From assembly GCF_900324465.2 (NCBI RefSeq), contig NC_046630.1, positions 11,917,125-11,981,124 of the forward strand: 64,000 nt of DNA, given 5' to 3'. This document shows, one piece after another, positions 18,901-31,411 of the stretch. Each line of letters starts with the position of its first letter. Position 1 is the first letter of the stretch. This DNA is from Anabas testudineus. Taxonomy: Eukaryota; Chordata; Actinopteri; Anabantiformes; Anabantidae. Made by a program: the position numbers and the translations under genes. A model generated the notes under the pieces. The model had not been told where the DNA came from. It ran no database searches and worked only from the letters and a program-made list of their open reading frames with translations.

Positions 18901-19732
18901 TTGAATATGAAATCCTTGAACTAATATAAGAACTAATCTGAAGCATTTCCAAGCATTTGAACTGGAGTAGTAAAAATTCAACAACATAAACACAACCATA
19001 CAAAACACAAGGTCTATCAACAAAGAATGTACGTGGGTGTGCGTTTTAAATAACTGATGTCTTGAGACTAATAACAACAGAGAAAACCCTCTATTTATGG
19101 AATTTGAGATTGAAGATTTTTTTAATTCTTCTGATTAAACTATCTATCCACTGTATATGTTCATAGATTGAACTAGATTTACCAGTATCTTTATATTCGT
19201 GCATAAAATAGGCATATAAAGGACATATCAACAACTATATAAGACTTGCCAGAAATGTCAGTCTAGTGAAGTGTTCAGAGATGAGTCCATTATCATCCCA
19301 CAACAAACGCAGCAAGGACACTATACTGCAATAAGCTAAATCAAAATCTGAATATGTACACTTCACTGAGATGTAATGAATTCTTCACAATGTGTCCTGT
19401 GATCTTATTAGTTTACCTGTAGGGGACATAAATTGTCCCTGGTCGGAGTGGGTGTTTTAATCCAGGATGCCCTTTAAATCATAAGAAAACTGAGACAAAC
19501 ATAAACAAACTGTCAGCGATTTAAAATAGATGAGAATAAGTTTTTAAAATTGTTAATAATTATTGTAATTGTTACCATATTCTACAAAAGCCTTGTTTTC
19601 TCTTATGTGTGCTCAAAGTCCACAAGTACTGTCAGTTCCCAAATGCATGCACCTTCATGTATGTTGTTTTAGGTGTTAATGAATAAAAGGCATCTCAGGG
19701 AGGAAAGGCCGTGAATAACTGCCGCCCTTTAC

Positions 19733-19746
19733 TTCCCTCTAGTGGC
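19733..19746 (-). promoter_or_regulatory. CTCF-like motif
   Basis: The minus strand reads GCCACTAGAGGG, an exact fit to the CTCF core pattern CCASYAGRKGG. Support is motif only. Confidence 0.35.
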
Positions 19747-19960
19747 TCACTGTTGTCCCTACTGTGATTTGCTGGTAGCAAGTTACAGTTTTTTGCATTT
19801 GCTTAAATCCTTAAATGGCTTAAAAACCATTTTCAAAAAGTCGCCAACACACAGAGTGAAACAGAAGATCAGTGGCCACAATTTTCTAACACTAACAAAT
19901 CAATCAAAACATGCAACAAAAGCACATTTTTCTTTGAAACAACAAAACTTGTGGCCAAAA

Positions 19961-20010
19961 ATACTACAAAATACTACAAAATACTACAAAATACTACAAA
20001 ATACTATAAA
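19961..20010 (+). repeat. minisatellite, unit ATACTACAAA x5
   Basis: Five adjacent copies of the 10-base unit ATACTACAAA, the last with one change, ending in an A-rich run. Confidence 0.95.
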
Positions 20011-21090
20011 AAACTACATGCAGCTCTCTGTATAAACCACTTCAGTCACTCCTTGTCTTTTGCTGACACTTAAATATAAATATGAGACATATTACAGGGT
20101 TATATTATTTTGTCCTAGTGTGATTTTACTAGAAATAACAAACTCTGCTGCACTGTAAAAATAGATCTACTTTAGAGTTTACTTTAGTCTTTGTACTAAA
20201 GGTAATCTGGTCTCTGGATGACATGCAGTACTTGATTTGGACAATGATGTAAAATATGTGCGAAAGCAGTGGAAACATGGTCACACATTTGCAAGAAATA
20301 AACTCCTGTTTATTATTTCTGTTAAGAAGGTGATGATGAAGGCCGAGTGGATTCCAGTTTCACTGAGCGTCTCTCAGCAATTGAGAAAAAACTGTAATTT
20401 CTGGTGAAAGTTGTTCTTCCTGAAGTACACAGGATCACAATCACTGTTGATGACAAGCATGCATGATCACGCATGAGACCTCACCCGTTCTCGTTATGAC
20501 ACTTTTATTGTCTCTTATCACTAACTGCTCTTAATGTACACGGAGTGAACAGCGGTGGTGTAGCCTTGAATAGGTGCACTGCTGTTGAATGATTTACAAT
20601 TTCTGCCTTGGACTTGCATGCTTTGTTCTTTACAATCTTATCTCTTTAATCCACGCCAGTTCTCCAGCAGCTGCATATTACTTATCTGCTTGAATGATAC
20701 GTCTGGCAACGATTCTGCTGAACTGCACGATTAAGCTTAACAAACCACGCTCAGTGGCTAACATGGTGGCTTGTGCCAGTCTCAGCAACAAGAAGAGATA
20801 TTTTTATGTTACAATTCTGCATCCCATGCCTCAGCCGCCTTTACTTGATGTGATGAGTAATGTGGGAACCAGACCAATTTCATTTCATTGTAAGTTTTGG
20901 TTACGCAGTGGTGGGTAGGCTGCTAGGTAACAGGTTTGTAGACTGTGATAAAATGAAACTGTGCAGTATTCTGAACAAATACAAGCACTTTTGAAATTTC
21001 TCAATTATAATACAACACAGTCCACATTTAACATCATGGTAAGTAAATAAAGAAATCAGGGGGACAAGCTAACATGGGTAAGACTCAGTG

Positions 21091-21105
21091 GCCTCCTAGT
21101 GGCAC
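21091..21105 (-). promoter_or_regulatory. CTCF-like motif
   Basis: The minus strand reads GTGCCACTAGGAGGC, matching the CTCF core CCACTAGGAGGC. Support is motif only. Confidence 0.35.
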
Positions 21106-22828
21106 AGTAAACTCACTGTACGGCTCCTTGATTATAATACAAAGGAACTAAGCATACACTAAAATGGTTCCACATTTAACCTAAAACATTTCACACATAA
21201 CACAGGCCCTGAAATAATTTACAAAGGTTACTCTATGTACTTGAGTGTTGCAGATCGTTAGTGTAATTCCTTAATCACAGCCACAGTAGGACTGTTTCTC
21301 TGCAACATAAAATGCTATTTCTTATATAACGAGAACCTCCTCATATGAAAGTTGGAGAGAAGCAGGCAAATAAAGTGTTAATTACACTCCAGTCAGACAT
21401 TAACGTTTTCAAGATTAGAGCCCCCAAATGTTATTAACAGAGCAATATCATGAATTATCTCCAGTACACCTACTAGAGGACCTAGTTAGGCAACAGAGAT
21501 GATATAATTTAATCATAAAATATGATTCTTTGTTTCTAGGGGGATGTTGATGTTATTGGGAGTTAGTTGGAGGCAGGATTTTCTGGACTGAACATCAGTG
21601 GCATTGCACCTTTCTGCTTAGTCTCCTGATCTCGTTGTCCTACTAGCTAACTGTGTAAGTCTCCTGTTCCTCATAAGTACCTCTATACTGCACTTTACCT
21701 CTTAAAAACAACAGTGGGAACATTTCTGAAGGACACACAGTGAAGACTGTGACTGCTGATCGCTGCTGAACGTCATCTCAGCACAGCACCAAGCTAACCT
21801 GGACCAGTCTAGTCTGTCCACTGTGCAGCGACAATGACCTTCACAATGACCTCCCAAAGACCTTGAAACTGCATATGAGCACAACATATATATAAGTCAT
21901 GCAGCGTTGTAGGGGTTAGTTTGAGGAACACACGTTGTGACTCTTTCTCAAAAGTCTGAAGTCTGAGGATAAAGTTTGTGGAAACCAAACATTCCCATTA
22001 TCTATGATACCCTGCGACTCACTGCCCTTTTCCTCTTACCACGTTGTGCTTTTGAAGCCCACATTATGTAAGCATAACCCTCTTACATTGATTGAAAATT
22101 CACATCCTGTTTTTTTTTTCCTCTGTGATCTGAGGATTATTAGTTGTCATGAAGGCTCGAGCAGATGCAAAACTTATCAGAATCCTCGTTATGCAACATC
22201 ACTGCTTGTGCAGATCTGTGGCGGCAGCTTATGATGCTGCCTTCAAGTCTCTGAGTCAATTTATAGAAACGAAGCAGTGTCAAATTTAGCAGTGAAGAAT
22301 TCTTTTTTTTTCCTTTACAGATGACTCTGAAGAAGGAATGAATACAAATTACACCCCTTTGCTGTGTTGATAATGTTTTTGCTTTGCGGCTGTGCTCGTT
22401 GGAATCGATTTCTACAAATATAAATGCGAAGAATCTGACGGTCCTGTTTTTCCTAAGCAATTTAAGCTTAGTTTGTTTTGTTTTCTCTGACGTCCTGGAC
22501 CCTATTAGATCTATTTACAGTATTCCATCCTCAAATGTAACCACGTATGTGTGTGTCTTAGCGTTGGATATAGTGTGATTCATGCTTCTGTGTGCACAGC
22601 TTTTGTATCTCAGGGGGCCATGTGCATGTTTGTGTACAAATGTGTGTTTGTAATGGTGTGTATGCATATGTGCTCTCTGACGTGGGATGGGGAGGGTGGG
22701 CAGCATTGTTAACATTTCTCATTGGCTGAAATATTTTTCTCTGGCAGCTAAAAAACGTGATCCTGCCTGCAGAGGCACTGCAGTGTGTGATGCAGCTAGA
22801 GAGAGAACGAACAAGAGGGAAATAGAGG

Positions 22829-22830
<2 letters not shown>

Positions 22831-22910
<80 letters not shown>

Positions 22911-23003
22911 GGGGCAAAACAAGCCACATGCATAAGGAGGGAGCCAGAAGCACAGAGACAGAGTGGGAGAGAGAGAGAGAGTATGTGTGTGTGTGTGTGT
23001 GTG
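22831..23003 (+). repeat. compound (GT)n / (GA)n microsatellites
   Basis: (GT)17 at 22831-22864, (GA)n at 22871-22907, a second short (GA)n at 22970-22981 and (GT)n at about 22984-23002. They sit just before the purine-rich stretch taken as the rnf208 5' UTR. They create several spurious Thr/His and Ser/Leu-rich open frames on both strands. Confidence 0.95.
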
Positions 23004-23039
23004 CATCTATGTGTGAAAACACTGCGCATGTGTGACTGT

Positions 23040-23667
23040 GAGGCAGACGGAGGAGGAGAAAGAGGAGGAATGAACGGCAGCTGAGTTGAGACGAGAGGTA
23101 ACAGCAGAGGAGAGGGATAGAAGGCAAAGAAAGGGTTACCTGAAGAGCAGAAGGAAGAGACGGGCAGGCAGAAATAGAAGAGGGACGTACACGCAGAGAG
23201 ACACAGCACAGAAGCTCAGGTCACCGCACAGAATAAGCTGAATACCTATAGAGGCTGAAGTAGATTGAGAGACACAGAGGGATGGAGAAAGAGACACCAG
23301 AGGGAGACGCTCAGCCACAGCTCGTCAGAGGAGGAGAGGGGGTAGGCTGGTAGAGTGAAGGCTGAAGGCTCCAGACAGAAGAGGAAACGAGGAGCGAGGG
23401 ATGTGGTGCACGACAGAAGCAGCCTGAGACATGACGCATCCACCTTGCAACAGCTTCCTCCATCTTACATCTCCTCCATCTTTTCCTCCCTTCACTGCTG
23501 CGTGTCGTCCGTCCCGCTAGACCAGCAGGGAGAGCATCTCTGGTGAGACACCCCCCTCCACCCAAACAAAGACACTGAGCGGCTTGGTTTACCCTGGTGG
23601 AACAGCATCAACAACATCGACAGCAGCGAGTGAGGAGGCGAGAAATGACTGGAGCAAAAGCAAACAG
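23040..23667 (+). other. rnf208: probable first 5' UTR exon of rnf208
   Basis: Inferred. The stretch is GC- and purine-rich compared with its flanks and ends in AAACAG followed by a good donor (GTGAGG at 23668). The next strong acceptor with a pyrimidine tract (CTCTTTTTCCTGTTTTCACAG) ends at 27649, upstream of rnf208 on the same strand. The left edge is arbitrary. No TATA box is obvious. Confidence 0.4.
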
Positions 23668-23967
23668 GTGAGGACGAGGGAAGGCTTTGCATCCATTTCA
23701 CGGTGAAGATGCCACGGTTTTCCTGTGCGTTGATCATATTATGCATCTGTGTGATCGGTATGTTGCAGATCTGTGAGGTGTGGCTACTCTGCGTTGGTTT
23801 AATACTCGTGTTCTTTTCTTTTGGTCCCTCTTTTTGTGAGAACATAACAGAGCGAGGTCTTTATCTTTGTTACGCCGAGCTGTCATTTGCATGGATGTTG
23901 CATCATGGCCATCCATTTTGCCGACACGCACACATGGATGCATGAATGGAGACACACATACTGTATG

Positions 23968-23977
23968 TGCCCCCCCC

Positions 23978-24006
<29 letters not shown>
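23968..24006 (+). repeat. poly(C) plus (CA)n microsatellite
   Basis: A run of about nine C followed by about 15 CA units with one TC interruption. Confidence 0.95.
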
Positions 24007-24010
<4 letters not shown>

Positions 24011-25120
24011 GCCTGCACAGCAGCTTATTTGCACAAGCCACAAACATGGGTGAAAAAAAAAAAAAACTCTGAATAAAGCGCGATGATGTGCGTTTTTGGG
24101 TGTAGGTGGAATCTTGTGGGCGCAACGTCTCTGGCGGTAATGACGTTTGACAAACCTCTGTACAGACAGACTGGGGGGGGGGGGCAGGGGAAGGGAGGGT
24201 GGAGGTTATAAGGACAGGGCAGGAACTGCCTGTTCTGTAGTTGTCAGCAGCACTGAGGCATCTCTATATTGGCCATACATTGGCACTGCAGTGAGGCTGC
24301 TGGGTACACCCTGTTGTGATTGCATAACTGCTCCTTTTGAACCCCCCCCCTTTCCCACATGCGAAAGCTGCACGCTGAAGCTGCTCCATCTCACACGGCC
24401 CAAATATTTTGGCCACCTCACCGCTATCTCCCGAGTCCCTCCTGAGCTCACACAACATCAACAGTGCTGTCCACCTTAACCCAGTGCTGAGGCGCCCGCC
24501 TTAAAGAAAATCACCTTAATCACTCGAGGCACTGTTGTTGCTGAGGAGCTGAGCGTTTGCTGAAGCTTTCCCTCATAAATCTTCGATGAGCTCTGTGTCG
24601 GGCAGAGCGATGCTGGCCGTTGCTTTTATTTTTCTGCCTGCGTGCAGCTCTGCCATGTTGCTGTTGGAGCTTACATACACGGGAACAAAGAGCACTTGGC
24701 TGTAATGAACTGCGAAGCAAAATGGCTGATGTCTGCCGTGAATGACAGCAGGCTGAATTATTAAAAACAACACCTCCCCTCACGCTCGCTAAGCGCTTTG
24801 TGCCCATGCGAAAAACACAAACATCAGACTGCAAAATGTCATGTGACAACATGATGCATAGGATGATGGACTGACATGAACATGAAATACTGAATCCCTG
24901 ATTTCCACACAAACAGAAGCAAATCTGAGGTTTTATCCTGAGGTCATGCGGAGATCCTAACACGTTACATAATCCAAATACAGCATAATATCCCATAAAA
25001 ATGTGACGCTTTTTAGCAGCCAGGGTACGAATGTGGATACACATCTCAACATAGCTGGAATACCTCAGCATAGTTGGTATGCGGTCGCTGAGCCTCTGTT
25101 CTGTCTAGGCCAACATACTG

Positions 25121-25186
25121 GACAGATGGACGGACGGATGGATGGCTGGATGGATGGATGGATGGACGGATGGATGAATGGATGGG
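25121..25186 (+). repeat. (GGAT)n tetranucleotide repeat
   Basis: Imperfect GGAT/GGAC units over about 65 bases. An overlapping open frame (repeating MDGW) is a repeat artefact. Confidence 0.9.
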
Positions 25187-27649
25187 GGGAAGAAGCAACA
25201 GACAGATTTTCATTGAGAGAAAAGAGTGAGAGAGACAGGCAAGAGGACAGAGGGGTGTGCAGGCTCTGTATGACTCATTCTGTGACTATTAACATGGTGC
25301 CCTTGTTGTGCTCTCCAATCGGCACAGGTGGAATCGATCTAGTGTGATCATGAGAACATGCACACAGAAAGTGTGTGTGTGTGTGAGCGGATAGGAATGT
25401 TCTAGGTGTGTAGTGTTTTTCTTTGCGTTTGTGTTTGTGTCAGTGCGAATAAATGTAGGATGACTGATGCGTTCCCATTTAAAAAAAAATAAATATTTCT
25501 TTTAATGGCTCCTATCTGCTTGTTATCTGTTTGTGGGCTCACTGGAATGTAAAGGGTGGTGCCGTCTATGTGATGGGGAGGCGTCCGAGGATGAGGAGGT
25601 TTTTAAGATATGTGTGTGTGACTTTACGCTGAGAGCAGCTCTGTGTCTCTCTGGTAATGGTTTGAGGAATTTGCTCGTCAGACAGAGTCTTCTGACATCT
25701 CTGTGGTCAGCTCCCCTTCTTTCTCCTCGTGCTTGTGATGAATAGGTCAAATGCCTGCCATGATTTCATTAGTGTAGTAATTACTCAGCAGGAAGAAGAT
25801 CCAGAGTTATGTGCACAGACACACACACACACACACACAGGCGCACATACTCTATGTCAAGACTGTGGGAGAGCTGCGACAGTTTACACTGCATTAATAT
25901 GGTGGCCGGGTCAGAGATGAACCCCTTACATAACTGGAGAGGGCTCTGCCGATTAGGAGGAGGCTGCGCCAAAGCTGGCCCATCAGCAGGCAGCCTGCAT
26001 CAGTTATCAGGCCTTTTCATAGCACTGTCACCAAATTAGAGGGTAATTTTAGCTGCTTCATCTCCCCGAGGCTCAAAGTCTGGTTACTTTATCAAGTCGA
26101 CCCCTGACACTATCAGACGGAAGCAGTTCCACAAGCTGTTTATACCCACAACATCAATTCAAGACTAAATGTTAAAAGTCTAATCAGGACAAACATTTTG
26201 TTCTTTTGATCAAACACACACACATTAGATCATATCACTATAATATATCATTATCTGGATGGAAATAGCAATACATTTTATTTTTGCTCGAACATTTCAT
26301 CCTTTCAAACATGAACGAGTGCACACTGCATGTGCAGGAGAATGTGGAAAAACAAAAGCTATTTTGAGAGAAGATGGGATGATGGGATCGTGATGACTCT
26401 GGCAAACAGTTTTTGCTCGTTTTACTGTGTGCACTGTGCAGACAAAGAGCAAACGTGTGCCTGCTCGGCCAGTATGGCTCGCTGCATCGCACGAAAGTAA
26501 TGGGCTGAAGCACTTCCGCCTGTTAGGTGCATCTCTCTCATTCGGTGTGAATCTTCAGCAGAGGTTGGGGGCAGGAAACCACAGAGAGGTGCATAGATAA
26601 ACAAACCATAAATAGAAACCAGGACCAGCTCTGAGCTCTGTCTCCCTCCCTTCCTCACCATGTAGGTCACCTCCTGTGCTCATTCTTTTTTTTTTCTCCT
26701 CTAATGACTCATCACTGTTGACAGCTGTGTGGAGAACGAGAGATGTGTCATCCTCCTTCTTCGCTTGGTTGGCAGCTATTGTTTTGGTCCGGCTGAACAG
26801 TTTTCCTCCGTACACTTGTTCTCTTTTCATAAACCCACACAGAGAAAGGCATAAAGCCCTGCCTGCAGATTGTAACCCGTTCCCACGCATGTTAGAGTCT
26901 AACTGACGCAACTCGCGATGACGAGCAGGAAGAATGACAAGAGCGGGACCGCAACATGTGTCACAATCACCGGCTCTAAAAAGGCCCTGGCTTTGAGTTC
27001 AGTCAGTTACCTCCTTTCTGCAGCGCACATTTTTACGTGTGGTACATCCTGTGGTCGCACCAGAGCAAATTCTCTACACATTTAGTGTGCCGATACATGT
27101 TTACAAATGATTTTAGCAGAGAAAAGCTTATATTCATAATAAAGTGGCCCCATAATACATGACATTACATACATGAGGAGGCAGGGTATCAGCTATAACT
27201 ATGACTTCAGTGTCAGAACATATTAATTAACACCTCCATGACAATGTCAACAAACTGATTATAACATGACGGTAGACGTCTATATTGGATTACCTTAGAC
27301 TGCACCACTGTACCTAATTAAACGACCACTGGGTGTTTCTTGTATCTATCTCTTTTTCCCTGAATTAGTCCAAGGCTTAACACATTTGCAGTGGGAGTGC
27401 TGTGTTTGTCATTTTTACACCTACACAACATTATCAGGGCCATCTTCTGACTTTGCAGCACACCGATAATGTTTAGTCAAATTAAAGGTGCACAATCTGT
27501 GGTAACGAGATACTTTTCTACATATATCTACATTATAAGTAAAACTCAGCAGTCCACGCCATTCACACTTGTGTAAAAGTCATTCATAAATGTGTGTATC
27601 AGGGCAGAAATGTAAGTTTCTTATGTTCCTCTTTTTCCTGTTTTCACAG

Positions 27650-28723
27650 GTACACGGACCAAAGGAATCACATTTTAAGTCTGAGCCACTGAAAAAGGGA
27701 GACAAGCACAGAGGCATCCTTCAGACTGTTATTACTGCTCAGTTGGGAGGACTGTTTGAAAGTTAAATCCTCCACCTCTGAGGAATTCAGGGGCTCTGAG
27801 CTTGAAGGAGTCATTCCAACAGCTTTCTGGGGCATTATATGACGCCTCCCGAAAACAGACCTCCTCCCTCCTTATCAACAAGCCGAGGAGAGGGTCACAC
27901 TGGGTCACCTCACCAAATAGGACCAAAAGCAGAGAGAAAGGCTGGAAGTTGTTCTTTCTTTTTTTTTTCTCATGCACTCGAGTCCGTGTGCAAACACAGC
28001 CGCTGCCAAAAACAGGAAGTTAACCAAGTGTTAAGCGAGAAACACACTTGAAGATAGTTTAGAAGTCAAGAGTTTCCTTGGCAGGCCACACGATCCATAT
28101 TAAGACAATACCTCGTGGACCTTTCTGAACTGTGTGTGCTCAGTCCCCCTCTGTCTGTGAAAGCAGAAACCTGTACTGTATGTATATATGTGAGCATCTG
28201 TGCGCTTAGAGTATTTACGAGATTATTTATTGGTGTTATCACTGAGTGGGAACGTATCTTTGTGCTAAACTGTCCTTTTGTGTGTGTGCGGGTGTGCGTG
28301 TATGTGTGTGTTTCTGCAAATAGCCATCGTAGACAGCACAGGAACATCAGCATAAGTGAGTTCACACCACAAAAAAAAAAAAAAAACTACCTTTCAGTAG
28401 TCAACACTGGTCAGACACTGTAAGCTGGACTGTTAACTCATCTCTACACATCAGCTGTGACACAATAAGAGCTGCAGACTGTGGTGCTCTGGCTGAGCTC
28501 TTGTATCTGTCTTCGCCTCATAAAGACTCAGGCTGACAGCAGCGCGCACCAAGGGGATCTCTGAGGGAAACATGGAGGCAACCATTCGTCCCCATGTCCC
28601 CTCGAATGGCTGACTTCAAAGAAGGACACCAATCTTTTTTCTCCTTGTGAAAAAAACCCCGCAGGGGTGTCCAGCGCTGATCAGAGCCACAGCTGCTCTC
28701 TCTCTACCTGCAAAAACGTGCGA
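27650..28723 (+). other. rnf208: probable 5' UTR of rnf208 adjoining the coding exon
   Basis: Starts after a strong acceptor and runs without a clear further intron to the rnf208 ATG. It contains several upstream ATGs with short frames, for example ATGACGCCTCCC near 27839, plus an A-run at 28371-28386. A second acceptor-like site (CCCCGCAG at 28657-28664) could shorten it. Transcript evidence is absent, so this is inference from splice-like signals. Confidence 0.35.
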
Positions 28724-29500
28724 ATGTCCTGCCTCCGGCGCCAGCCCGTCACCATCCCCATGGACACCGTTAAGATCATCCAGTCGGAGAAGTTCCCCAG
28801 GGAGTGCCCTGTGCCCGTCACCCAGCCACGCTACGCGCCCCCACCCAGAGTGGCATGGGACGGCGGAGGTGAAGGCGAAATTATCGTCAATCAGGCCTGC
28901 AGTGACTTGACCCTGGACATGACGGGGTCTCCCCGGCCGATGGTGTCACCTCCGGCCCCCGTGACGCGCAGGGAGCAGAGCTTCCTGGCGCAGCGCAAAA
29001 CCAGTGCCAACGAAATCTGCTACCACCAGTTCCACTACAAGATGGAGGACGTCATCGTCAACCAGTACGTGCTGCGCTCCTCTTCCACGTCCTCCTCCAC
29101 GTCCTCCTCCTCCTCCTCGGGACCCGTCATGCCCTGCGAGCCCCTGGACTGTCCCACCTGCGGTCACACCTATAACTTTGCTGGCAAGCGTCCGCGAATC
29201 CTGTCCTGCCTGCACTCGGTGTGTGAGGAGTGCCTGCAGATCCTCTACGAGTCCTGTCCCAAGTATAAGTTCATCTCCTGCCCCACGTGTCGGCGCGAGA
29301 CAGTGCTGTTCACCGACTATGGCCTGGCTGCTCTGGCCATAAACACCAGCATCCTGAGCCGCTTGCCCTCGGACCCCAACGGGCCCGTGCAGTGGGGAGG
29401 GGACGCCGACCGCAGCTGCTACCAGACTGTGCGTCAATACTGCCAGTCAGCCTGCACCTGCCAGATTGCCAACCCCTTGTCCTCCTGTGGCATCATGTAG
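28724..29500 (+). CDS. rnf208: RING finger protein 208 (E3 ubiquitin ligase), 258 aa
   Basis: Predicted ubiquitin ligase of the RNF208/RNF183/RNF223-like group. The intact reading frame has one coding exon and gives 258 aa, close to human RNF208 (261). Start: the frame is open upstream to a GTG, but the first ATG is at 28724 (MSCLRRQPVTIPMDTVKI), which lines up with human MSCLKGPHVI. Conserved blocks: EIIVNQAC (about residues 54-61), DVIVNQYV (about 109-116), a Ser/Thr run (about 119-132), then a C3HC4 RING from LDCPTCGHTYN through LSCLHSVCEECLQ to FISCPTCRRETVLF (about 141-192). After that come the family-specific tail DYGLAALAINTSILSRLP, SCYQTVRQYC and a Cys-rich end NPLSSCGIM. Codon use is GC-rich, unlike the flanks. 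The 163-aa open frame on the opposite strand is a shadow of this composition. Confidence 0.95.
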   Translation: MSCLRRQPVTIPMDTVKIIQSEKFPRECPVPVTQPRYAPPPRVAWDGGGEGEIIVNQACSDLTLDMTGSPRPMVSPPAPVTRREQSFLAQRKTSANEICYHQFHYKMEDVIVNQYVLRSSSTSSSTSSSSSSGPVMPCEPLDCPTCGHTYNFAGKRPRILSCLHSVCEECLQILYESCPKYKFISCPTCRRETVLFTDYGLAALAINTSILSRLPSDPNGPVQWGGDADRSCYQTVRQYCQSACTCQIANPLSSCGIM

Positions 29501-29613
29501 ACAAGGGGAACACTGCAGGCATGACTCGACGCTGCCCCCCTCCCCCCCAACACTGTTTCCATGTATAAGCTCTGCCCTGTCTGCCAACCCCCCCTCCTCA
29601 GACACGTGCATTA

Positions 29614-29619
29614 AATAAA
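29614..29619 (+). other. rnf208: polyadenylation signal of rnf208
   Basis: AATAAA lies 114 bases after the stop; further copies at about 29697 and 29708 could give longer 3' ends. Confidence 0.5.
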
Positions 29620-29998
29620 TCCCTCCACAGATGTTATCTCTATATATTTAATAGCACAGATTGATGCTGTGTGGGACTAATGGATGCTGGTGGTTCAATA
29701 AATAGTAAATAAATGTATTTTATGTATGGACTGGAATCCTATTCACCCTCTCTCGTTTGGTTGGACGTGTTTGTCATTGACATCTCTTTACATGGGAATG
29801 CCAGGGGAGGTGTATCCCCCCAACCTAGGTGAATAAAGAAATAAATAAATGATAAAAGTATCTCTGTGTGGCCTGCACTTGCTATTCATCAGTCTACAGA
29901 GTCATAGAGAATATTGGCTTCATTTAACCACTATTAATGATGAAACTGAACACAACATCAAGATTAACAGAAATTTGATCATTATTTATAATAAGGAG

Positions 29999-30779
29999 TT
30001 AATGGGACTGTGAAGTATTAGTAGGGGAGAGTGTAGCCAGACAACACAGGGTGGTGGTGTGAAAAATGACTATGGTGGTGAGGAAGATGAAGAGACCCAA
30101 GACAAATGATAAATGGAAATAAAGCTGACGAGCAATGAACAATGAAGCTGTGTAGTGGAAGCTAGGCTTAGGGCAGAGGTGAGAATATGTGAGTAGCAAT
30201 ATGGTTTCATGCCTAGAACAGATGCAGTATTTGCTCTGAGGATGCTGATGGAGAAGCAGCTGCATTGTGTCTTTGTAGATCTAGATCCAGTGTATGACAG
30301 GGTGCAGAGAGAGGAGTTGTGATACTGATGAGAAAGTCTGGAGTGGCAGAAAAGTATGTTAGAGTAGTGCTGGACATGTATGAGAGCTGTAACTCAGTGA
30401 TGAGGTGAGCTGTAGGTGTGACAGAGGAGTTCAAGGTCGAGAGAGGTCTGCATCGAGGATCGGCTCTGAGCCCTTGTTGTTTGCTCTGGTGATGATGGTG
30501 ACAGGACAGGCAGAGCTGGAGGTAGCAGAGCTTCAGATGTTGAGGTTCTCTTTAGGAGGGACGAGGATGGATAAGACCAGGAAGGAGTCCATCAGAGGCA
30601 CAGGCCATGTCAGATGTTTTAGAGATAAAGTCAGTAAACAGATGTTGAGGGTGCAGCTGCCCGGCAGGAGGTCTAGAGGAAGACCAAAGAGGAGATTTAT
30701 GGATGTGGTGAGAGAGGACATGAAGCTAGTTGGTGTGAGAGAAGAGGATGCAGAGGATAGGGTTAAATGGAGGCAGTGA
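29999..30779 (+). mobile_element. RTE-type LINE, internally deleted
   Basis: Plus-strand translation gives, in order, a CVFVDLDPVYDRVQREEL piece (RT motif, normally FVDLEKAYDRVPREEL), a VTEEFKVE-like piece, then LFALVM. It then jumps to ELEVAELQMLRFSLGGTRMD, LPGRRSRGRPKRRFMDVV and REDMKLVGVREEDAEDRVKW, the typical end of fish RTE-like ORF2. About 130 codons that normally lie between LFALVM and the ELEVAEL block, including the catalytic FADD, are missing. A second loss of about 25 codons sits before LPGRR. The 124-aa frame ending at 30779 is the C-terminal piece. The left edge is approximate. The copy cannot code for an active polymerase. Confidence 0.75.
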
Positions 30780-30789
30780 TAAGTAGTTG

Positions 30790-31411
30790 ATGGATTTAGT
30801 TATTTTTAAAGCAAACTGTTTCCTAACTGGGAGGTGTTGACTTTAAGCTGTTGGAAAGAATAAAAAAAAAAAAACAACGTGAAGGGGTTACCTTGGACTT
30901 TAGGAATTTGTGATGAAGACTTGCTGCTATTTTCCAGTGGATTAAACAATTTATGATAAACAGTGGCCTGTGGGGGATAAAAATAGCCTGTTCATATTGA
31001 ACAGGAGAGTCAACACATGCAGAGCGTTATTAAAATGTTTATCATATCTCATCTTTAATTCATATGTACTGTAGACTCATAGCAATACAGTTTATGATGT
31101 TGATTGTTGATACATTTATGTATATTTTTTATGAATTTAAGTTTGACTGTTACAATATTTTATTTAATATTTGTCATAGTATTTTATCTTTTTAGGACTG
31201 TTACTGTTATGTGGCAGAGAAACAAACTACAATGTGTGTTTATTTCATTCTCTTCACAGCTTTATAGAACATGACACCATTTAATCAGCAAACCTTAGAC
31301 ACACGTCCATATAATGGACAAATAAACTCTGCAAATAGCTACATCACAAAAACTGCAGTGACACAACTCAAGCCAAAGAGTCCAAACATCACAAAAGACA
31401 GCATAGTCCAT
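30790..31411. other. intergenic, 3' flank of the C8orf58 homologue
   Basis: AT-rich, no gene seen. Plus-strand TTTATT at 31238-31243 is AATAAA on the minus strand and is a second candidate poly(A) signal for the C8orf58 homologue, about 170 bases past its stop. Confidence 0.4.

Larger units (their letters stand above)
18901..22830. other. intergenic, no gene seen
   Basis: No exon set or protein similarity was found. Holds a 10-base tandem repeat (19961-20010) and two CTCF-like cores (19733-19746, 21091-21105), listed separately. Several AATAAA strings occur in this AT-rich sequence without an associated gene. Confidence 0.4.
23668..27649 (+). other. putative rnf208 intron 1 (4.0 kb)
   Basis: Bounded by the donor at 23668 and the acceptor ending at 27649. 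Contains microsatellites and homopolymers: a C-run then (CA)n at 23968-24006, an A-run at 24054-24066, a 12-base G-run at 24173-24184, (GGAT)n at 25121-25186 and (CA)n at 25820-25840. No coding exon with similarity was recognised. The open frames here are low-complexity or chance. Confidence 0.35.

Noticed and set aside
19961-20010. CRISPR-like array
   Set aside because: The units are 10 bases with no spacers, in a vertebrate genome; a simple minisatellite.
22558-23209. Long minus-strand open frames rich in Ser/Leu and Thr/His
   Set aside because: They are translations of the GT/GA microsatellites and have no similarity to proteins.
24520-25071. 183-aa minus-strand open frame
   Set aside because: No recognisable domain, irregular composition, and no supporting splice or promoter signals; probably chance inside the rnf208 intron.
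28667-28723. N-terminal extension of rnf208 from 28667
   Set aside because: The frame opens with GTG, not ATG, and the first ATG at 28724 aligns with the human MSCL start.
28946-29437. 163-aa open frame on the minus strand
   Set aside because: Antisense shadow of the GC-rich rnf208 coding exon; Gly/Val-rich with no domain.
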